From NCBI RefSeq assembly GCF_049959315.1, contig NZ_CP188201.1: a DNA stretch of 64,000 bases; one strand, 5' to 3'. Of the stretch, positions 1-8,318 are shown in pieces (within the stretch, counting starts at the first letter, position 1; each line of letters begins with the position of its first letter). The stretch is from Serratia proteamaculans_D (GTDB lineage: Bacteria; Pseudomonadota; Gammaproteobacteria; Enterobacterales; Enterobacteriaceae). A program made the position numbers and the translations under genes. The notes below the pieces were generated by a model that made no database searches, was not told the DNA's origin, and was given only the letters and a program-made list of their open reading frames with translations.

Positions 1-98
1 ACGGGGAAAATCAGGCCGAATTTCCCGGTTCTATCCACGTGGCCGGTACCACGCCGGTTGATATCCCGTTAGGCAGTACGCTGAAATTTATCGCATAA
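1..98 (+). CDS. srlB: Sorbitol (glucitol) PTS EIIA component, C-terminal fragment
   Basis: Only the last 31 sense codons are in the window, in the frame ending at the TAA at 96-98. The fragment contains the stretch EFPGSIHVAG and ends LGSTLKFIA, which resembles the C-terminus of enterobacterial SrlB, the cytoplasmic IIA subunit that passes phosphate to the sorbitol-specific PTS transporter. The next gene, srlD, starts 10 bases later behind a good ribosome binding site (AAGGAG), as expected inside the srlAEBD operon. The start lies outside the window, so length and completeness cannot be judged. Confidence 0.9.
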   Translation, partial: GENQAEFPGSIHVAGTTPVDIPLGSTLKFIA

Positions 99-108
99 GG
101 AGTAGACC

Positions 109-888
109 ATGTCTGAAGTAGCTGTAGTGATTGGCGGCGGCCAAACATTAGGTGCATTTTTGTGCCTGGGACTGGCGCAGGCGGGTTACCGCGTGGCGGT
201 AGCCGATTTAAACGCGGATAACGCCCGACAGGTGGCGCAGCAGATTAACGACCAATACGGTGCAGGCTGCGCACAGGGTTTTCAGGCCGATGCTACCGAT
301 GAACAGAGCGTCATTGCCCTGGCGGCGGCGGTGGATAAAAAATTTGGCCAGGCCAATCTGTTGGTCTACAGCGCCGGTATCGCCAAGGCCGCGCCGATCA
401 CCGATTTTCCATTAGGGGATTTCGATCGCTCGCTACAGGTCAATCTGGTGGGGTATTTTCTCTGTGCCCGTGAGTTTTCCCGCCTGATGATCCGTGACGG
501 CGTTGCCGGGCGCATCATTCAAATCAACTCCAAGTCCGGCAAGGTCGGCAGCAAACACAACTCGGGCTACAGCGCCGCCAAGTTCGGCGGGGTCGGGCTG
601 ACCCAGTCGCTGGCGCTCGATCTGGCGGAATACGGCATTACCGTGCATTCGCTGATGCTCGGCAACCTGCTTAAGTCGCCCATGTTCCAGTCGCTACTGC
701 CGCAGTACGCACAGAAACTGGGGATCGCGCCGGATGAAGTTGAAAAATATTACACCGACAAGGTGCCGCTGAAACGCGGTTGCGACTACCAGGACGTGCT
801 GAATACCCTGCTGTTTTACGCCAGTGACAAGGCGTCTTATTGTACGGGTCAGTCGATCAACATTACCGGCGGTCAGGTGATGTTCTGA
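109..888 (+). CDS. srlD: Sorbitol-6-phosphate 2-dehydrogenase
   Basis: Short-chain dehydrogenase of 259 residues, the usual length for SrlD/GutD. It oxidises sorbitol 6-phosphate, made by the PTS on import, to fructose 6-phosphate with NAD+. Visible features are an N-terminal Rossmann nucleotide-binding turn (GGGQTLG, residues 9-15), the structural NAG-like motif (YSAG, 87-90), and the catalytic Ser141, Tyr154 and Lys158 (YSAAK). AAGGAG precedes the ATG by 8 bases. It lies between srlB and gutM in the classical srl/gut order. No defects seen; cytoplasmic enzyme. Confidence 0.96.
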   Translation: MSEVAVVIGGGQTLGAFLCLGLAQAGYRVAVADLNADNARQVAQQINDQYGAGCAQGFQADATDEQSVIALAAAVDKKFGQANLLVYSAGIAKAAPITDFPLGDFDRSLQVNLVGYFLCAREFSRLMIRDGVAGRIIQINSKSGKVGSKHNSGYSAAKFGGVGLTQSLALDLAEYGITVHSLMLGNLLKSPMFQSLLPQYAQKLGIAPDEVEKYYTDKVPLKRGCDYQDVLNTLLFYASDKASYCTGQSINITGGQVMF

Positions 889-940
889 TGGAGTTAGGGT
901 TCCCTCTCCGTCTGGAGGGGGAAGATAAACAGGAGACACT

Positions 941-1297
941 ATGACTCAGGCATTAATCATCTTCGCCGTACTGGCCTGGCTGCTGCAAATCGCGCTCGGT
1001 TGGTGGCAGCTCCAGCGTTTCAACCGTGCCTTCGACGGCCTGTGCCAATTGGGCAGCGTCGGTGTCGGACGCTCCGGCGGGCGCTTTCGGCCACGGGTGG
1101 TGCTGGCACTGGCCTTCGATGCAGAACAGCGAGTTTGCGGCAGCATGTTGATGCGCGGCCTGACCATTTTTGCCCAACCGCGCCCAATCACCCGGTTGCA
1201 TGGCCTGCACCAGCGAGAACTGCACCCGGATGTGATCTTCCCCGAGGATCGCGCATGCCAGACAGCACTATCGTTAGCGATTGCCCCTGAATCATGA
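941..1297 (+). CDS. gutM: Glucitol operon activator GutM
   Basis: A 118-residue protein whose order and features match enterobacterial GutM (SrlM): a hydrophobic N-terminal helix (about residues 4-20), then FNRAF, GVGRSGGRF and a C-terminal PDVIFPED segment. In E. coli GutM activates the glucitol operon together with the repressor SrlR; how it does so is poorly understood, and the N-terminal helix suggests membrane association. It follows srlD by 52 bases with an AGGAG site. The next gene is srlR, so the pair of opposing regulators is kept as in E. coli. Confidence 0.9.
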   Translation: MTQALIIFAVLAWLLQIALGWWQLQRFNRAFDGLCQLGSVGVGRSGGRFRPRVVLALAFDAEQRVCGSMLMRGLTIFAQPRPITRLHGLHQRELHPDVIFPEDRACQTALSLAIAPES

Positions 1298-1380
1298 TAT
1301 TTTCACATTAAAAGACATTACCTTTCATATTGAATTATTCATTAAAGGGAAATGCTCAACTCTTGTGAACAGGACGGGCT

Positions 1381-2154
1381 ATGAAACCAAAGCAGCGACA
1401 GGCCGCTATCCTTGAATATCTGCAGCGACATGGCAAAACGGCAGTGGATGCCCTGGCGGCACATTTCGCCACCACCGGCACCACCATTCGTAAAGATCTC
1501 ACCCTCTTGGAAGACGAAGGCGAGGTGATCCGCACCTACGGCGGCGTCGTGCTCAGCCGCGACGAGGGCGACCAGCCCATCGACCGAAAAACGCATATCA
1601 ATACCGAAAAGAAACGCCAGATCGCCTACGCCGCCATCAAGTTGATCAACGACGGTGACTCGCTGATATTCGATGCCGGCAGTACGGTACTGCAAATGGT
1701 CCCGCATCTGGCGCAGTTCAATAACATCACGGTAATGACCAACAGCCTGCACATCGTCAATGCGCTGGTGGAACTGGATAACGACCAGACTATCCTGATG
1801 CCCGGCGGCACTTATCGCAAAAAATCGGCCTCCTTCCACGGCAGCCTGGCCGAATCGGCTTTCCAGCAGTTCAGCTTCGACAAACTTTTTATCGGTGCGG
1901 ACGGAGTGGATCTTAACGCCGGAGTCACCACCTTTAACGAAGTGCATAACGTCAGCAAGGCGATGTGCGAAGCCGCCAGCCGCATTATCCTGCTGGTGGA
2001 TTCGTCAAAGTTCGGCCGCAAAAGCCCCAATGTGGTTTGCGATCTGAGCGCCGTCGATACGCTGATCACCGATAAAAACATCAACCCGGATTATCTCGCC
2101 GCGCTGCAAGCGAAAGGCATCAATATCATTCTGGTAGGAGATTCTGATGAGTAA
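1381..2154 (+). CDS. srlR: DeoR-family repressor of the glucitol operon
   Basis: DeoR-family regulator of 257 residues. An N-terminal winged helix-turn-helix spans about residues 5-57, with the DeoR signature TTIRKDLTLLEDEGEVIRTYGG beginning near residue 37. The rest is a DeoR sensor domain of the phosphosugar-isomerase fold (DAGSTVLQM, then GADGVD). By position and family this is SrlR/GutR, which represses srl genes in the absence of sorbitol. An 83-base gap after gutM could carry a separate promoter; I see no clear one. It overlaps gutQ by 8 bases, suggesting translational coupling. Confidence 0.93.
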   Translation: MKPKQRQAAILEYLQRHGKTAVDALAAHFATTGTTIRKDLTLLEDEGEVIRTYGGVVLSRDEGDQPIDRKTHINTEKKRQIAYAAIKLINDGDSLIFDAGSTVLQMVPHLAQFNNITVMTNSLHIVNALVELDNDQTILMPGGTYRKKSASFHGSLAESAFQQFSFDKLFIGADGVDLNAGVTTFNEVHNVSKAMCEAASRIILLVDSSKFGRKSPNVVCDLSAVDTLITDKNINPDYLAALQAKGINIILVGDSDE

Positions 2155-3118
2155 CAGTGCCGCCCTGCTGGCTTTTGCCCGCGAAACGCTGGAAATTGAG
2201 CTGGCCGAAGCACAACGCCTGCTGGCAAGACTGGACGACAACTTCGTCTGCGCCTGTGAACTGCTGCTGAACTGCCGCGGCAAGGCGGTGATTTCCGGCA
2301 TCGGTAAATCCGGCCACATCGGTAAAAAAATTGCTGCCTCGCTGGCCAGTACCGGCACGCCATCGTTCTTCGTGCACCCGGCGGAAGCGCTGCACGGCGA
2401 TCTGGGTATGATCGGTGCCGACGACGTAGTGGTGTTTATCTCCTACTCTGGCCGTGCCAAAGAACTGGATCTGATCCTGCCGTTACTGGCGGAGAATAAC
2501 ATCCCGGTGATTGCCATTACCGGCGGCAAAGAGTCACCGCTGGCACAGGCGGCGGCCTGCGTGCTGGATATCAGCGTTGAACGTGAAGCTTGCCCGATGG
2601 GGCTGGCGCCAACCTCCAGCGCAGTCAATACGCTGATGATGGGCGATGCACTGGCGATGGCGCTGATGCGTCAACGCGGTTTCAACGCCGAAGACTTTGC
2701 TCGTTCGCATCCGGGCGGCAGTCTGGGCGCACGCCTGCTGAACCGGGTACATCACCTGATGCGCACCGGCGATCGCCTGCCACAGGTCAGTGAAAGCGCC
2801 AACGTTATGGAAGCGATGCTGGAACTGAGCCGTACCGGGCTAGGGCTGGTGCCCGTTTGCGACGCACAGCAAAAAGTGGTGGGGGTGTTTACCGACGGCG
2901 ACCTGCGCCGCTGGCTGGTGAAAGGCAATAGCCTGCAGGATGCATTAAGCCCGGCGATCACCCGCCCCGGCTACCGCTTACCGGAACAATGGCGCGCCGG
3001 AGAAGCACTGGAGGCGTTGCACGAACAGCACATCAGCGCTGCGCCAGTGGTCAATCTGGAGGGGGTGTTGGTGGGTGCCATCAACCTGCACGACCTGCAT
3101 CAGGCCGGTATCGGCTGA
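2147..3118 (+). CDS. gutQ: Arabinose 5-phosphate isomerase GutQ
   Basis: A 323-residue sugar-phosphate isomerase with an N-terminal SIS domain (about 40-170; GIGKSGHIGKK, then ISYSGRAKE) and two C-terminal CBS domains (about 208-323, ending near HDLHQAGIG). It interconverts ribulose 5-phosphate and arabinose 5-phosphate, the precursor of KDO, and is the paralogue of KdsD carried in srl operons. The start codon lies inside the end of srlR (8-base overlap), with GTAGGAG just upstream. The final gene of the srl operon; a GC-rich hairpin follows at 3131. Confidence 0.95.
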   Translation: MSNSAALLAFARETLEIELAEAQRLLARLDDNFVCACELLLNCRGKAVISGIGKSGHIGKKIAASLASTGTPSFFVHPAEALHGDLGMIGADDVVVFISYSGRAKELDLILPLLAENNIPVIAITGGKESPLAQAAACVLDISVEREACPMGLAPTSSAVNTLMMGDALAMALMRQRGFNAEDFARSHPGGSLGARLLNRVHHLMRTGDRLPQVSESANVMEAMLELSRTGLGLVPVCDAQQKVVGVFTDGDLRRWLVKGNSLQDALSPAITRPGYRLPEQWRAGEALEALHEQHISAAPVVNLEGVLVGAINLHDLHQAGIG

Positions 3119-3130
3119 CCGCGGTATTCA

Positions 3131-3152
3131 GGGGCGCAGAGCACTGCGCCCC
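3131..3152. terminator. Hairpin between convergent gutQ and ivy
   Basis: GGGGCGCAG and CTGCGCCCC form a perfect 9-bp stem with a 4-base loop, 12 bases after the gutQ stop and 8 bases before the end of the convergent gene. There is no clean U tract on either strand, so its use as a bidirectional terminator is inferred from position. Confidence 0.5.
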
Positions 3153-3160
3153 TGGCCGCC

Positions 3161-3619
3161 TTATTTCCAGTCTGGATTATTCTCGAACTGTTGCTTCAGC
3201 AGCGCCTTCATGTCTTCGTCGGGCTTGCCCAACCATTGGTACTTGGCGTATTTCTTCGGATGATCAATCGCTTCCGGCTTGTTCGCCACTTCGACGCGTA
3301 CCGCCCAGGCCTGCGACTTGTCTTCTTTAAACGCCACCATCATAAAGTTGTTGGCGCAGTCGTGGGGTTTACAGATATTACCCACCAGATAGTTTTGCCC
3401 CTTCCAGCTCAGGCTTTGCGCCGGAGTCGAAGTCCCCACCCCTTTGCGTGCCCAGCCAGGCATGCGGGCCTGCCCCTTCACCATGTTCTGCCAACTGGTC
3501 TGATAGCCAGGCTGCTGGATCACGTCCGAGGTCGTGACGATCTGCTGGGCAAAGCCACCCACGCTGAAACTGATCAACGCGCCGAAGATGGCGCCGCGAA
3601 GTGCGTTTTGTCCTGTCAT
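3161..3619 (-). CDS. ivy: Ivy-family C-type lysozyme inhibitor
   Basis: A 152-residue secreted protein. The ATG at 3619 is chosen because an AAGGAGAAGG site precedes it and a signal peptide (about residues 1-25, ending GGFAQ) begins there; an upstream in-frame extension into thiD has no such support. The mature part holds the Ivy hallmark CKPHDC at residues 83-88, the loop that in E. coli Ivy enters the lysozyme active site, its cysteines forming a disulfide. Predicted periplasmic inhibitor of host lysozyme and perhaps of the cell's own lytic transglycosylases. It stands alone between the srl and thi operons. Confidence 0.85.
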   Translation of the reverse strand: MTGQNALRGAIFGALISFSVGGFAQQIVTTSDVIQQPGYQTSWQNMVKGQARMPGWARKGVGTSTPAQSLSWKGQNYLVGNICKPHDCANNFMMVAFKEDKSQAWAVRVEVANKPEAIDHPKKYAKYQWLGKPDEDMKALLKQQFENNPDWK

Positions 3620-3704
3620 GGCCTTCTCCTTGATAAAATTTGATCGCACCCGGCCAATGCCGGGCCTGGATCTAGTCAGACCACAAGGGTAGCAAAAAGT
3701 TGGC

Positions 3705-4505
3705 TCACCACCAGGCGTGAAAATGATGCACCGGCCCGATGCCGTGCCCCACTTCCAGCGTATCGGCCTGCTGCAAGGCTTTTTGCAGATAATCCTTGGC
3801 GGCAGCCACCGTCCCGCCCCAGTCATCGTGACGCGGACGCAATGCGGCCAATGCGGCAGACAGCGTACAACCGGTGCCGTGCGTATGGCGGGTCGCTACG
3901 CGCGGTGCAGTAAAGCGTTGTTCCAGTCCGGCACTGAACAGCCAGTCCGGGCTTTCGCTTTCGCTAAGATGGCCACCCTTCATCAATACCGCCTGGCAAC
4001 CCATCGCCAACAGTGCCCGCCCCTGTTCACGCATCTGGCGTTCATTTTGCGCCGGGGCACACTCCAGCAGGGCCGCCGCTTCCGGCAGGTTGGGCGTGAT
4101 GATCGACACCAGCGGCAACAGCTCGCGGCGAATCGACTCCACCGCCTCCGGCGCCAGCAAAGGGTCACCGCTTTTCGCCAGCATCACCGTATCGAGTACC
4201 ACAAACGACGGTTGATAGTGACGTAAACGCTCCGCTACCGCCTGCACGATATCGGCGTTGGCCAACATGCCAATCTTGGTGCTGTCGATACGCAGATCGC
4301 TGAACACGGAATCAAGCTGGGCAGCGACAAAAGCCGGTTCGATGTTATACACCGACTGCACGCCGCGAGTATTTTGCGCCACCAGCGCGGTGATCACGGA
4401 GGCACCGTAGGCCCCCAGCGCGGAAAAGGCTTTCAGGTCGGCCTGGATGCCGGCCCCCCCGCTCGGATCGGTGCCAGCGATGGTCAACGCGTTAATCCGT
4501 TTCAT
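3705..4505 (-). CDS. thiD: Hydroxymethylpyrimidine / phosphomethylpyrimidine kinase
   Basis: A 266-residue ribokinase-fold kinase that phosphorylates HMP and then HMP-phosphate to give HMP-PP for thiamine synthesis. It shows the N-terminal substrate loop GTDPSGGAGIQAD and the C-terminal ATP/anion-hole motif HTHGTGCTLS. The start overlaps the thiM stop by 4 bases (ATGA type), so the two are co-translated and share the TPP riboswitch upstream of thiM. Length is normal for enterobacterial ThiD. Confidence 0.96.
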   Translation of the reverse strand: MKRINALTIAGTDPSGGAGIQADLKAFSALGAYGASVITALVAQNTRGVQSVYNIEPAFVAAQLDSVFSDLRIDSTKIGMLANADIVQAVAERLRHYQPSFVVLDTVMLAKSGDPLLAPEAVESIRRELLPLVSIITPNLPEAAALLECAPAQNERQMREQGRALLAMGCQAVLMKGGHLSESESPDWLFSAGLEQRFTAPRVATRHTHGTGCTLSAALAALRPRHDDWGGTVAAAKDYLQKALQQADTLEVGHGIGPVHHFHAWW

Positions 4506-5296
4506 TGCAGATCCTCCGGACGCAGCTGGTACAGAGCGTCGAGGAATGCCGGGGTAAAACTGCCCGGCCCGGCGGCGCGGCGCGTGGCCATCTCACCGCA
4601 AAGTGACATCACCCGGCAGGCGGTCGCCACGTTGTCCAGGCGATCGCCCGGCAGGCTGCAAAATGCCGCCACCACAGCCGAAAGTGCGCAGCCGGTACCC
4701 ACCACTCGCGTCATCAGCACGTCGCCACCGGCAACTGCCCAGTCACGCTGGCCGTCGGTGATGTAATCCACCACGCCGGTCACCGCCACCACCGCGCCAC
4801 TGAGACGAGCCAGCTCCCGCGCCGCCGGTAACGCTGCCAGCGAATCGTCAGCGCTGTCGACGCCGCGCCCACTCGCCTGCAGGCCGCTTAGCGCCATGAT
4901 TTCAGAAGCATTGCCGCGGATTGCCGCCGGCTTTTCGCCCAGTAAACGTTGGGCAAAGGCGGTGCGATAGACCAGTCCACCGACGGCGACCGGATCCAGC
5001 GTCCAGGGGGTGCCTGCCGCATTGGCGGCTTCTACAGCTGCCAGCATGGATTCGGCCCGCGAGGCATTGAGGGTGCCGATATTGACCAGCAAGGCATCCG
5101 CCAGTTGGCTGAACTGGGCCGCTTCGGTTGGTTCCACCACCATCGCCGGGGAAGCGCCGAGCGCCAGCAACACGTTAGCCGTCAGCTCCTGCACCACTTC
5201 GTTGGTCAGGCAGTGAATCAATGGGGGTTGGCGTTTAAATTGAGTTAAACAGGCCGCGGCGCGGGCGCCGGGTAAAGCATCGGGTCGAGCGAACAT
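4502..5296 (-). CDS. thiM: Hydroxyethylthiazole kinase
   Basis: A 264-residue ThiK-type ribokinase-fold enzyme that phosphorylates the salvaged thiazole alcohol of thiamine. Motifs include the N-terminal PLIHCLTNEVVQELTANVLL region that contacts substrate and the anion-hole sequence VGTGCALSAV near the C-terminus. First gene of the thiMD salvage operon, with a TPP riboswitch in its leader about 50 bases upstream of the start, so expression should fall when TPP is abundant. Confidence 0.96.
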   Translation of the reverse strand: MFARPDALPGARAAACLTQFKRQPPLIHCLTNEVVQELTANVLLALGASPAMVVEPTEAAQFSQLADALLVNIGTLNASRAESMLAAVEAANAAGTPWTLDPVAVGGLVYRTAFAQRLLGEKPAAIRGNASEIMALSGLQASGRGVDSADDSLAALPAARELARLSGAVVAVTGVVDYITDGQRDWAVAGGDVLMTRVVGTGCALSAVVAAFCSLPGDRLDNVATACRVMSLCGEMATRRAAGPGSFTPAFLDALYQLRPEDLQ

Positions 5297-5344
5297 ATTC
5301 CTCCCAACCGGCGTTCAAGAAGGCGGGTACCGGTTGAGGCACCG

Positions 5345-5417
5345 AGACTTCCCTACGCTGGCATAATCCAGATCAGGTAATACGGGTAAAATCTCAGCCC
5401 CTAGAGGCACCCCGAGT
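5345..5417 (-). promoter_or_regulatory. TPP riboswitch (thi box) upstream of thiM
   Basis: Read on the minus strand, the aptamer opens with ACTCGGGGTGCC, continues with GGGGCTGAGA, then ACCCG, and closes with ACCTGATCTGGATTATGCCA and GCGTAGGGAAGT. These are the conserved P2/J and P4/P5 elements of TPP aptamers in the right order and spacing. It ends about 48 bases before the thiM start, so the switch probably acts on thiM translation or on early termination. No strong U-tract terminator is seen before thiM, which favours translational control. Confidence 0.96.
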
Positions 5418-5491
5418 CAGACCGCCATTATTGGGCTTGCCGCCGGTGAGGTCAATCGCGCTATAGTGGCAAAAAACAAAAAGGAGCCGCC

Positions 5492-5917
5492 ATGCGAATA
5501 AGAAAATACCAAGAGGCCGATCGCCCCTTCCTGCGCACCCTGTATCTGGCATCGCGCAAGGCGGCGTTCCCCTGGCGTGATACCGAAGATTACCGACTGG
5601 AAGATTTCGATCGCTCGACGCTGGGTGAGGACATTTGGGTGGCAGAAGAAAACGGCAAGCGGTTGGGGTTCGTCTCAATTTATCGTCAGGATAACTTTAT
5701 TCACAATCTGTATGTCGACCCTCAGCTACCGCCGCTTGGCGTCGGCAGCGCCCTGCTGCAGGCGGCGGAGCAAACATTCACCGCCACCGGCTCGCTGAAA
5801 TGCCTGGTGAAGAACGAGAAGGCGCTGGCCTTTTACCACAAACACGGTTGGCGGACGATCGCTACCGGCAATGACGGTGCGGAAGACTATTACCTGATGC
5901 ACTCACCGACAAAGTAA
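5492..5917 (+). CDS. GNAT-family N-acetyltransferase
   Basis: A 141-residue single-domain GNAT. The acetyl-CoA pyrophosphate-binding loop is seen as LPPLGVGSALLQAA (a Q/R-x-x-G-x-G variant), preceded by the beta-4 strand IHNLYVDPQ and followed by the conserved NEKALAFYHKHGW segment. The substrate cannot be told from sequence. An AAGGAG site precedes the ATG. Monocistronic: the divergent thiM leader lies upstream and a strong terminator follows at once. Confidence 0.85.
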   Translation: MRIRKYQEADRPFLRTLYLASRKAAFPWRDTEDYRLEDFDRSTLGEDIWVAEENGKRLGFVSIYRQDNFIHNLYVDPQLPPLGVGSALLQAAEQTFTATGSLKCLVKNEKALAFYHKHGWRTIATGNDGAEDYYLMHSPTK

Positions 5918-5945
5918 AGGGGCGCCATGCTATGGCGCCCCTTTT
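5918..5945. terminator. Intrinsic terminator after the GNAT gene
   Basis: A 10-bp GC-rich stem (GGGGCGCCAT / ATGGCGCCCC) with a 3-base loop is followed by TTTT on the plus strand, directly after the TAA of the acetyltransferase gene. The convergent yihN gene ends 14 bases further on, so it may also work in reverse. Confidence 0.85.
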
Positions 5946-5958
5946 CATAAAGCCCAGG

Positions 5959-7224
5959 TCAGACGGCAGAAACCGCCGGGGTTAATTTGCCGCGTGCGCG
6001 GATATTTCTGACCAGCAGCCCCGACACGATAATCCCGGCGCAGGCAAACATGCCCATCAGGCCAAAGACAATCTTGTAGCCGGTTAGCCCTGGGAAGGCA
6101 TCGAGAATGTGGCCATACAGGCTGAAACAAAACATCGCCGGGGCGTAGCCGATAAAGCTGCCTAACGCCATCGCCGCACCGGTATGTTCCTCATCAATAC
6201 CCGCCTCACCGATCGGGGCGAAGAACACCGCGCGTTGGGTAAAGACTACGGCACCAAATCCCAGCGTACAGGCCATGCCCAAATACACCGGCATTTGCTC
6301 ATGCGGCAACAGGATCAATAATGCCAGCGCAATGGCGCTGATAATAAAGGTGTAGAATAAGTACTTGCTCGGGGATTTTAATACTTTATCCGCGATCAAA
6401 CCGCCAATCGGCCCACCCACCATTTTTAGGCAATACTGATTAATAATCCCATAGGCCCCCACCAGCGCAATCGGCAATGCATAGACATGGCTCAGGAAAG
6501 GAATAAAGAACGTCAGCCCGCAATATACGGCATAAACACAGAAGACGCTGAAGGCAATCAGCCAAACCGTTTTATTTTTTAATACGCTGCTCATGCCAGG
6601 TTTTTTATCGACCGGCGCTTCACCTGGAAATGATGTTTTTTCCTCCGGGCTTTCCTTCATCACCAACAGAATAATAATCCCTACGATAATCGCAATCGCC
6701 GAATAAAACAGTATCCCAACCTTGAAGCCAAGATAGCCGCTGCCAAACGCGGTAAACAACGCCAGTGCAGAAAACGCAACGACGGTATCTACCACGCCGC
6801 GTCCGGTTTCGAAAAAGCCGAACAGCCGCCCCTGCTGAGTGCTGTCCCCCAGCATACTCACCGATTTGAGCAGCACCGGCCAGTTCAGCATGTCGCAGGT
6901 GACCCCAAACAACGCCCAGACAAACAGAATGCCCCAGTAACCCGGCATGCTGGACAGGTAAATACCCAGCAAGCCGGTGGCGATCAGTGAAAACGACATG
7001 GTAAAGCGCCGTGGCAGGCGGTCGGAGAAATAAATCGATAAGAAGAAGCCAATGGTGGTGACAATCGAGTTGACCGACATGGCGTTACCAATTTCCCCAT
7101 TACTCAGGTGAAAGTATTCTTGCATCGGCACATAAAACGCATCTTTAAGGGAAGGCAATTTATATATTGTCCCTCCACACAAGACCAACAAGCTAAATAG
7201 TGCCCATCTTTTTTTAGTCAGCAT
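5959..7224 (-). CDS. yihN: YihN-type MFS transporter
   Basis: A 421-residue, roughly 12-helix major facilitator protein. The N-terminus (MLTKKRWALFSLLVLCGG), the MSVNSIVTT segment and the FFAPIGEAGI region closely resemble E. coli YihN as I recall it. It is the last gene of a yihL-yihM-yihN order on the minus strand, 107 bases downstream of yihM. The substrate is not established; the paired TIM-barrel protein suggests a sugar or sugar derivative. Inner membrane. Confidence 0.85.
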   Translation of the reverse strand: MLTKKRWALFSLLVLCGGTIYKLPSLKDAFYVPMQEYFHLSNGEIGNAMSVNSIVTTIGFFLSIYFSDRLPRRFTMSFSLIATGLLGIYLSSMPGYWGILFVWALFGVTCDMLNWPVLLKSVSMLGDSTQQGRLFGFFETGRGVVDTVVAFSALALFTAFGSGYLGFKVGILFYSAIAIIVGIIILLVMKESPEEKTSFPGEAPVDKKPGMSSVLKNKTVWLIAFSVFCVYAVYCGLTFFIPFLSHVYALPIALVGAYGIINQYCLKMVGGPIGGLIADKVLKSPSKYLFYTFIISAIALALLILLPHEQMPVYLGMACTLGFGAVVFTQRAVFFAPIGEAGIDEEHTGAAMALGSFIGYAPAMFCFSLYGHILDAFPGLTGYKIVFGLMGMFACAGIIVSGLLVRNIRARGKLTPAVSAV

Positions 7225-7331
7225 AATCCCCTCACAGCCATTAGATAATAAGCGGTGTTGTTACCTCAGTGACAGGGCGAGTGTTTCCCCACATCATTGA
7301 GAATGTGTTATTTATAAATTTATTTATTATA

Positions 7332-8318
7332 TTATTCCGGGGTTAGCAGCTCCCGGGCTTGCTTTATCAAACTGTCAGTAATGGTTCGAACATGATGAAT
7401 TTGATTTAATGCATCCTGATATTCTTTTTTAAGGCGTTCCTCCAGCCCTTGTTCCGGTAACGCGGTTTCACTCATCTCTCGCCATGGAATATGCGGGTTA
7501 TCGCCCTCTCCGTTGAAACGAAATGGCGGCGCATAATAATCCACTTCTTCTTCCAGCCCATAAGCGGTAACCTGCGGTCGCTCTTCACCCAGGCAAATTA
7601 GCCCCAACAACAGTTCGCGGAAGGGCAAATCCCCCTGCCCGGAAATGCAGGCCCGGTGCCCCATTCCCTGATCCTCACGCACGATCAGGGCGTCCTTGAT
7701 ATGCACCTGGGTGATGTCTTCAGCCATTACCGCCAATGCCGGCAGCGGCTCTTCATTGGCGTTGATCATGTTGGCGAAATCAAATAACAGGGAAAGTTGC
7801 GGGAAATCTGCCGCCCGCACCAGGCTAACCAGTTCATGGCTTTTAAGATCCTCGTGCTGTTCCAAAGTAAAGCTCAGACCGCTGTGCTGATAACGCTGCT
7901 TGATGTACTGAATATCTACAGCAATGCGCGCCAACACTTGCTGCAATGCCCCCTGATAGCGCGGATAGAAGCGCACCGAACTGGCACCGGATTTAAGGGC
8001 AATGTTCACCGCCTGATCGATGGTCTGCGAGTCGGAAGCGCTGGTTTCGATATGGATATCCAACCCATAGCGCTGTGCCTGTTCACCAAAGTTGCGAAGG
8101 CGGGCATCATCGGCGTGGCAAAGCGCGCGACTTTCTCCATCCAACACGTGCACTTTCACGCCGCGCAGTTGCTGCTGATGAGCAATGGTCAGCAGATCCT
8201 CCGGCAGGATTTTCTCCATGCGCATATTGAGATGAAAGGCGTAGGCATGCAGATAAAGCGGCAAATTGTGCGCCCGCAGAAGGACTTTCTCCGCTGTTAA
8301 GCGATCCATGGTGTTCAC
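7332..8318 (-). CDS. yihM: YihM-type TIM-barrel sugar-isomerase-like protein
   Basis: A 328-residue protein of the xylose-isomerase-like TIM-barrel superfamily. Acidic and histidine residues at strand ends (for example LEQHEDLKSHE, LLFDFANM, VHIKD) fit a metal-binding sugar epimerase/isomerase or related enzyme. It starts one base after the yihL stop, so the two are tightly coupled. E. coli YihM has no firmly assigned reaction that I know of; a role in catabolism of the compound imported by the adjacent MFS protein is an inference. Confidence 0.82.
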   Translation of the reverse strand: MNTMDRLTAEKVLLRAHNLPLYLHAYAFHLNMRMEKILPEDLLTIAHQQQLRGVKVHVLDGESRALCHADDARLRNFGEQAQRYGLDIHIETSASDSQTIDQAVNIALKSGASSVRFYPRYQGALQQVLARIAVDIQYIKQRYQHSGLSFTLEQHEDLKSHELVSLVRAADFPQLSLLFDFANMINANEEPLPALAVMAEDITQVHIKDALIVREDQGMGHRACISGQGDLPFRELLLGLICLGEERPQVTAYGLEEEVDYYAPPFRFNGEGDNPHIPWREMSETALPEQGLEERLKKEYQDALNQIHHVRTITDSLIKQARELLTPE

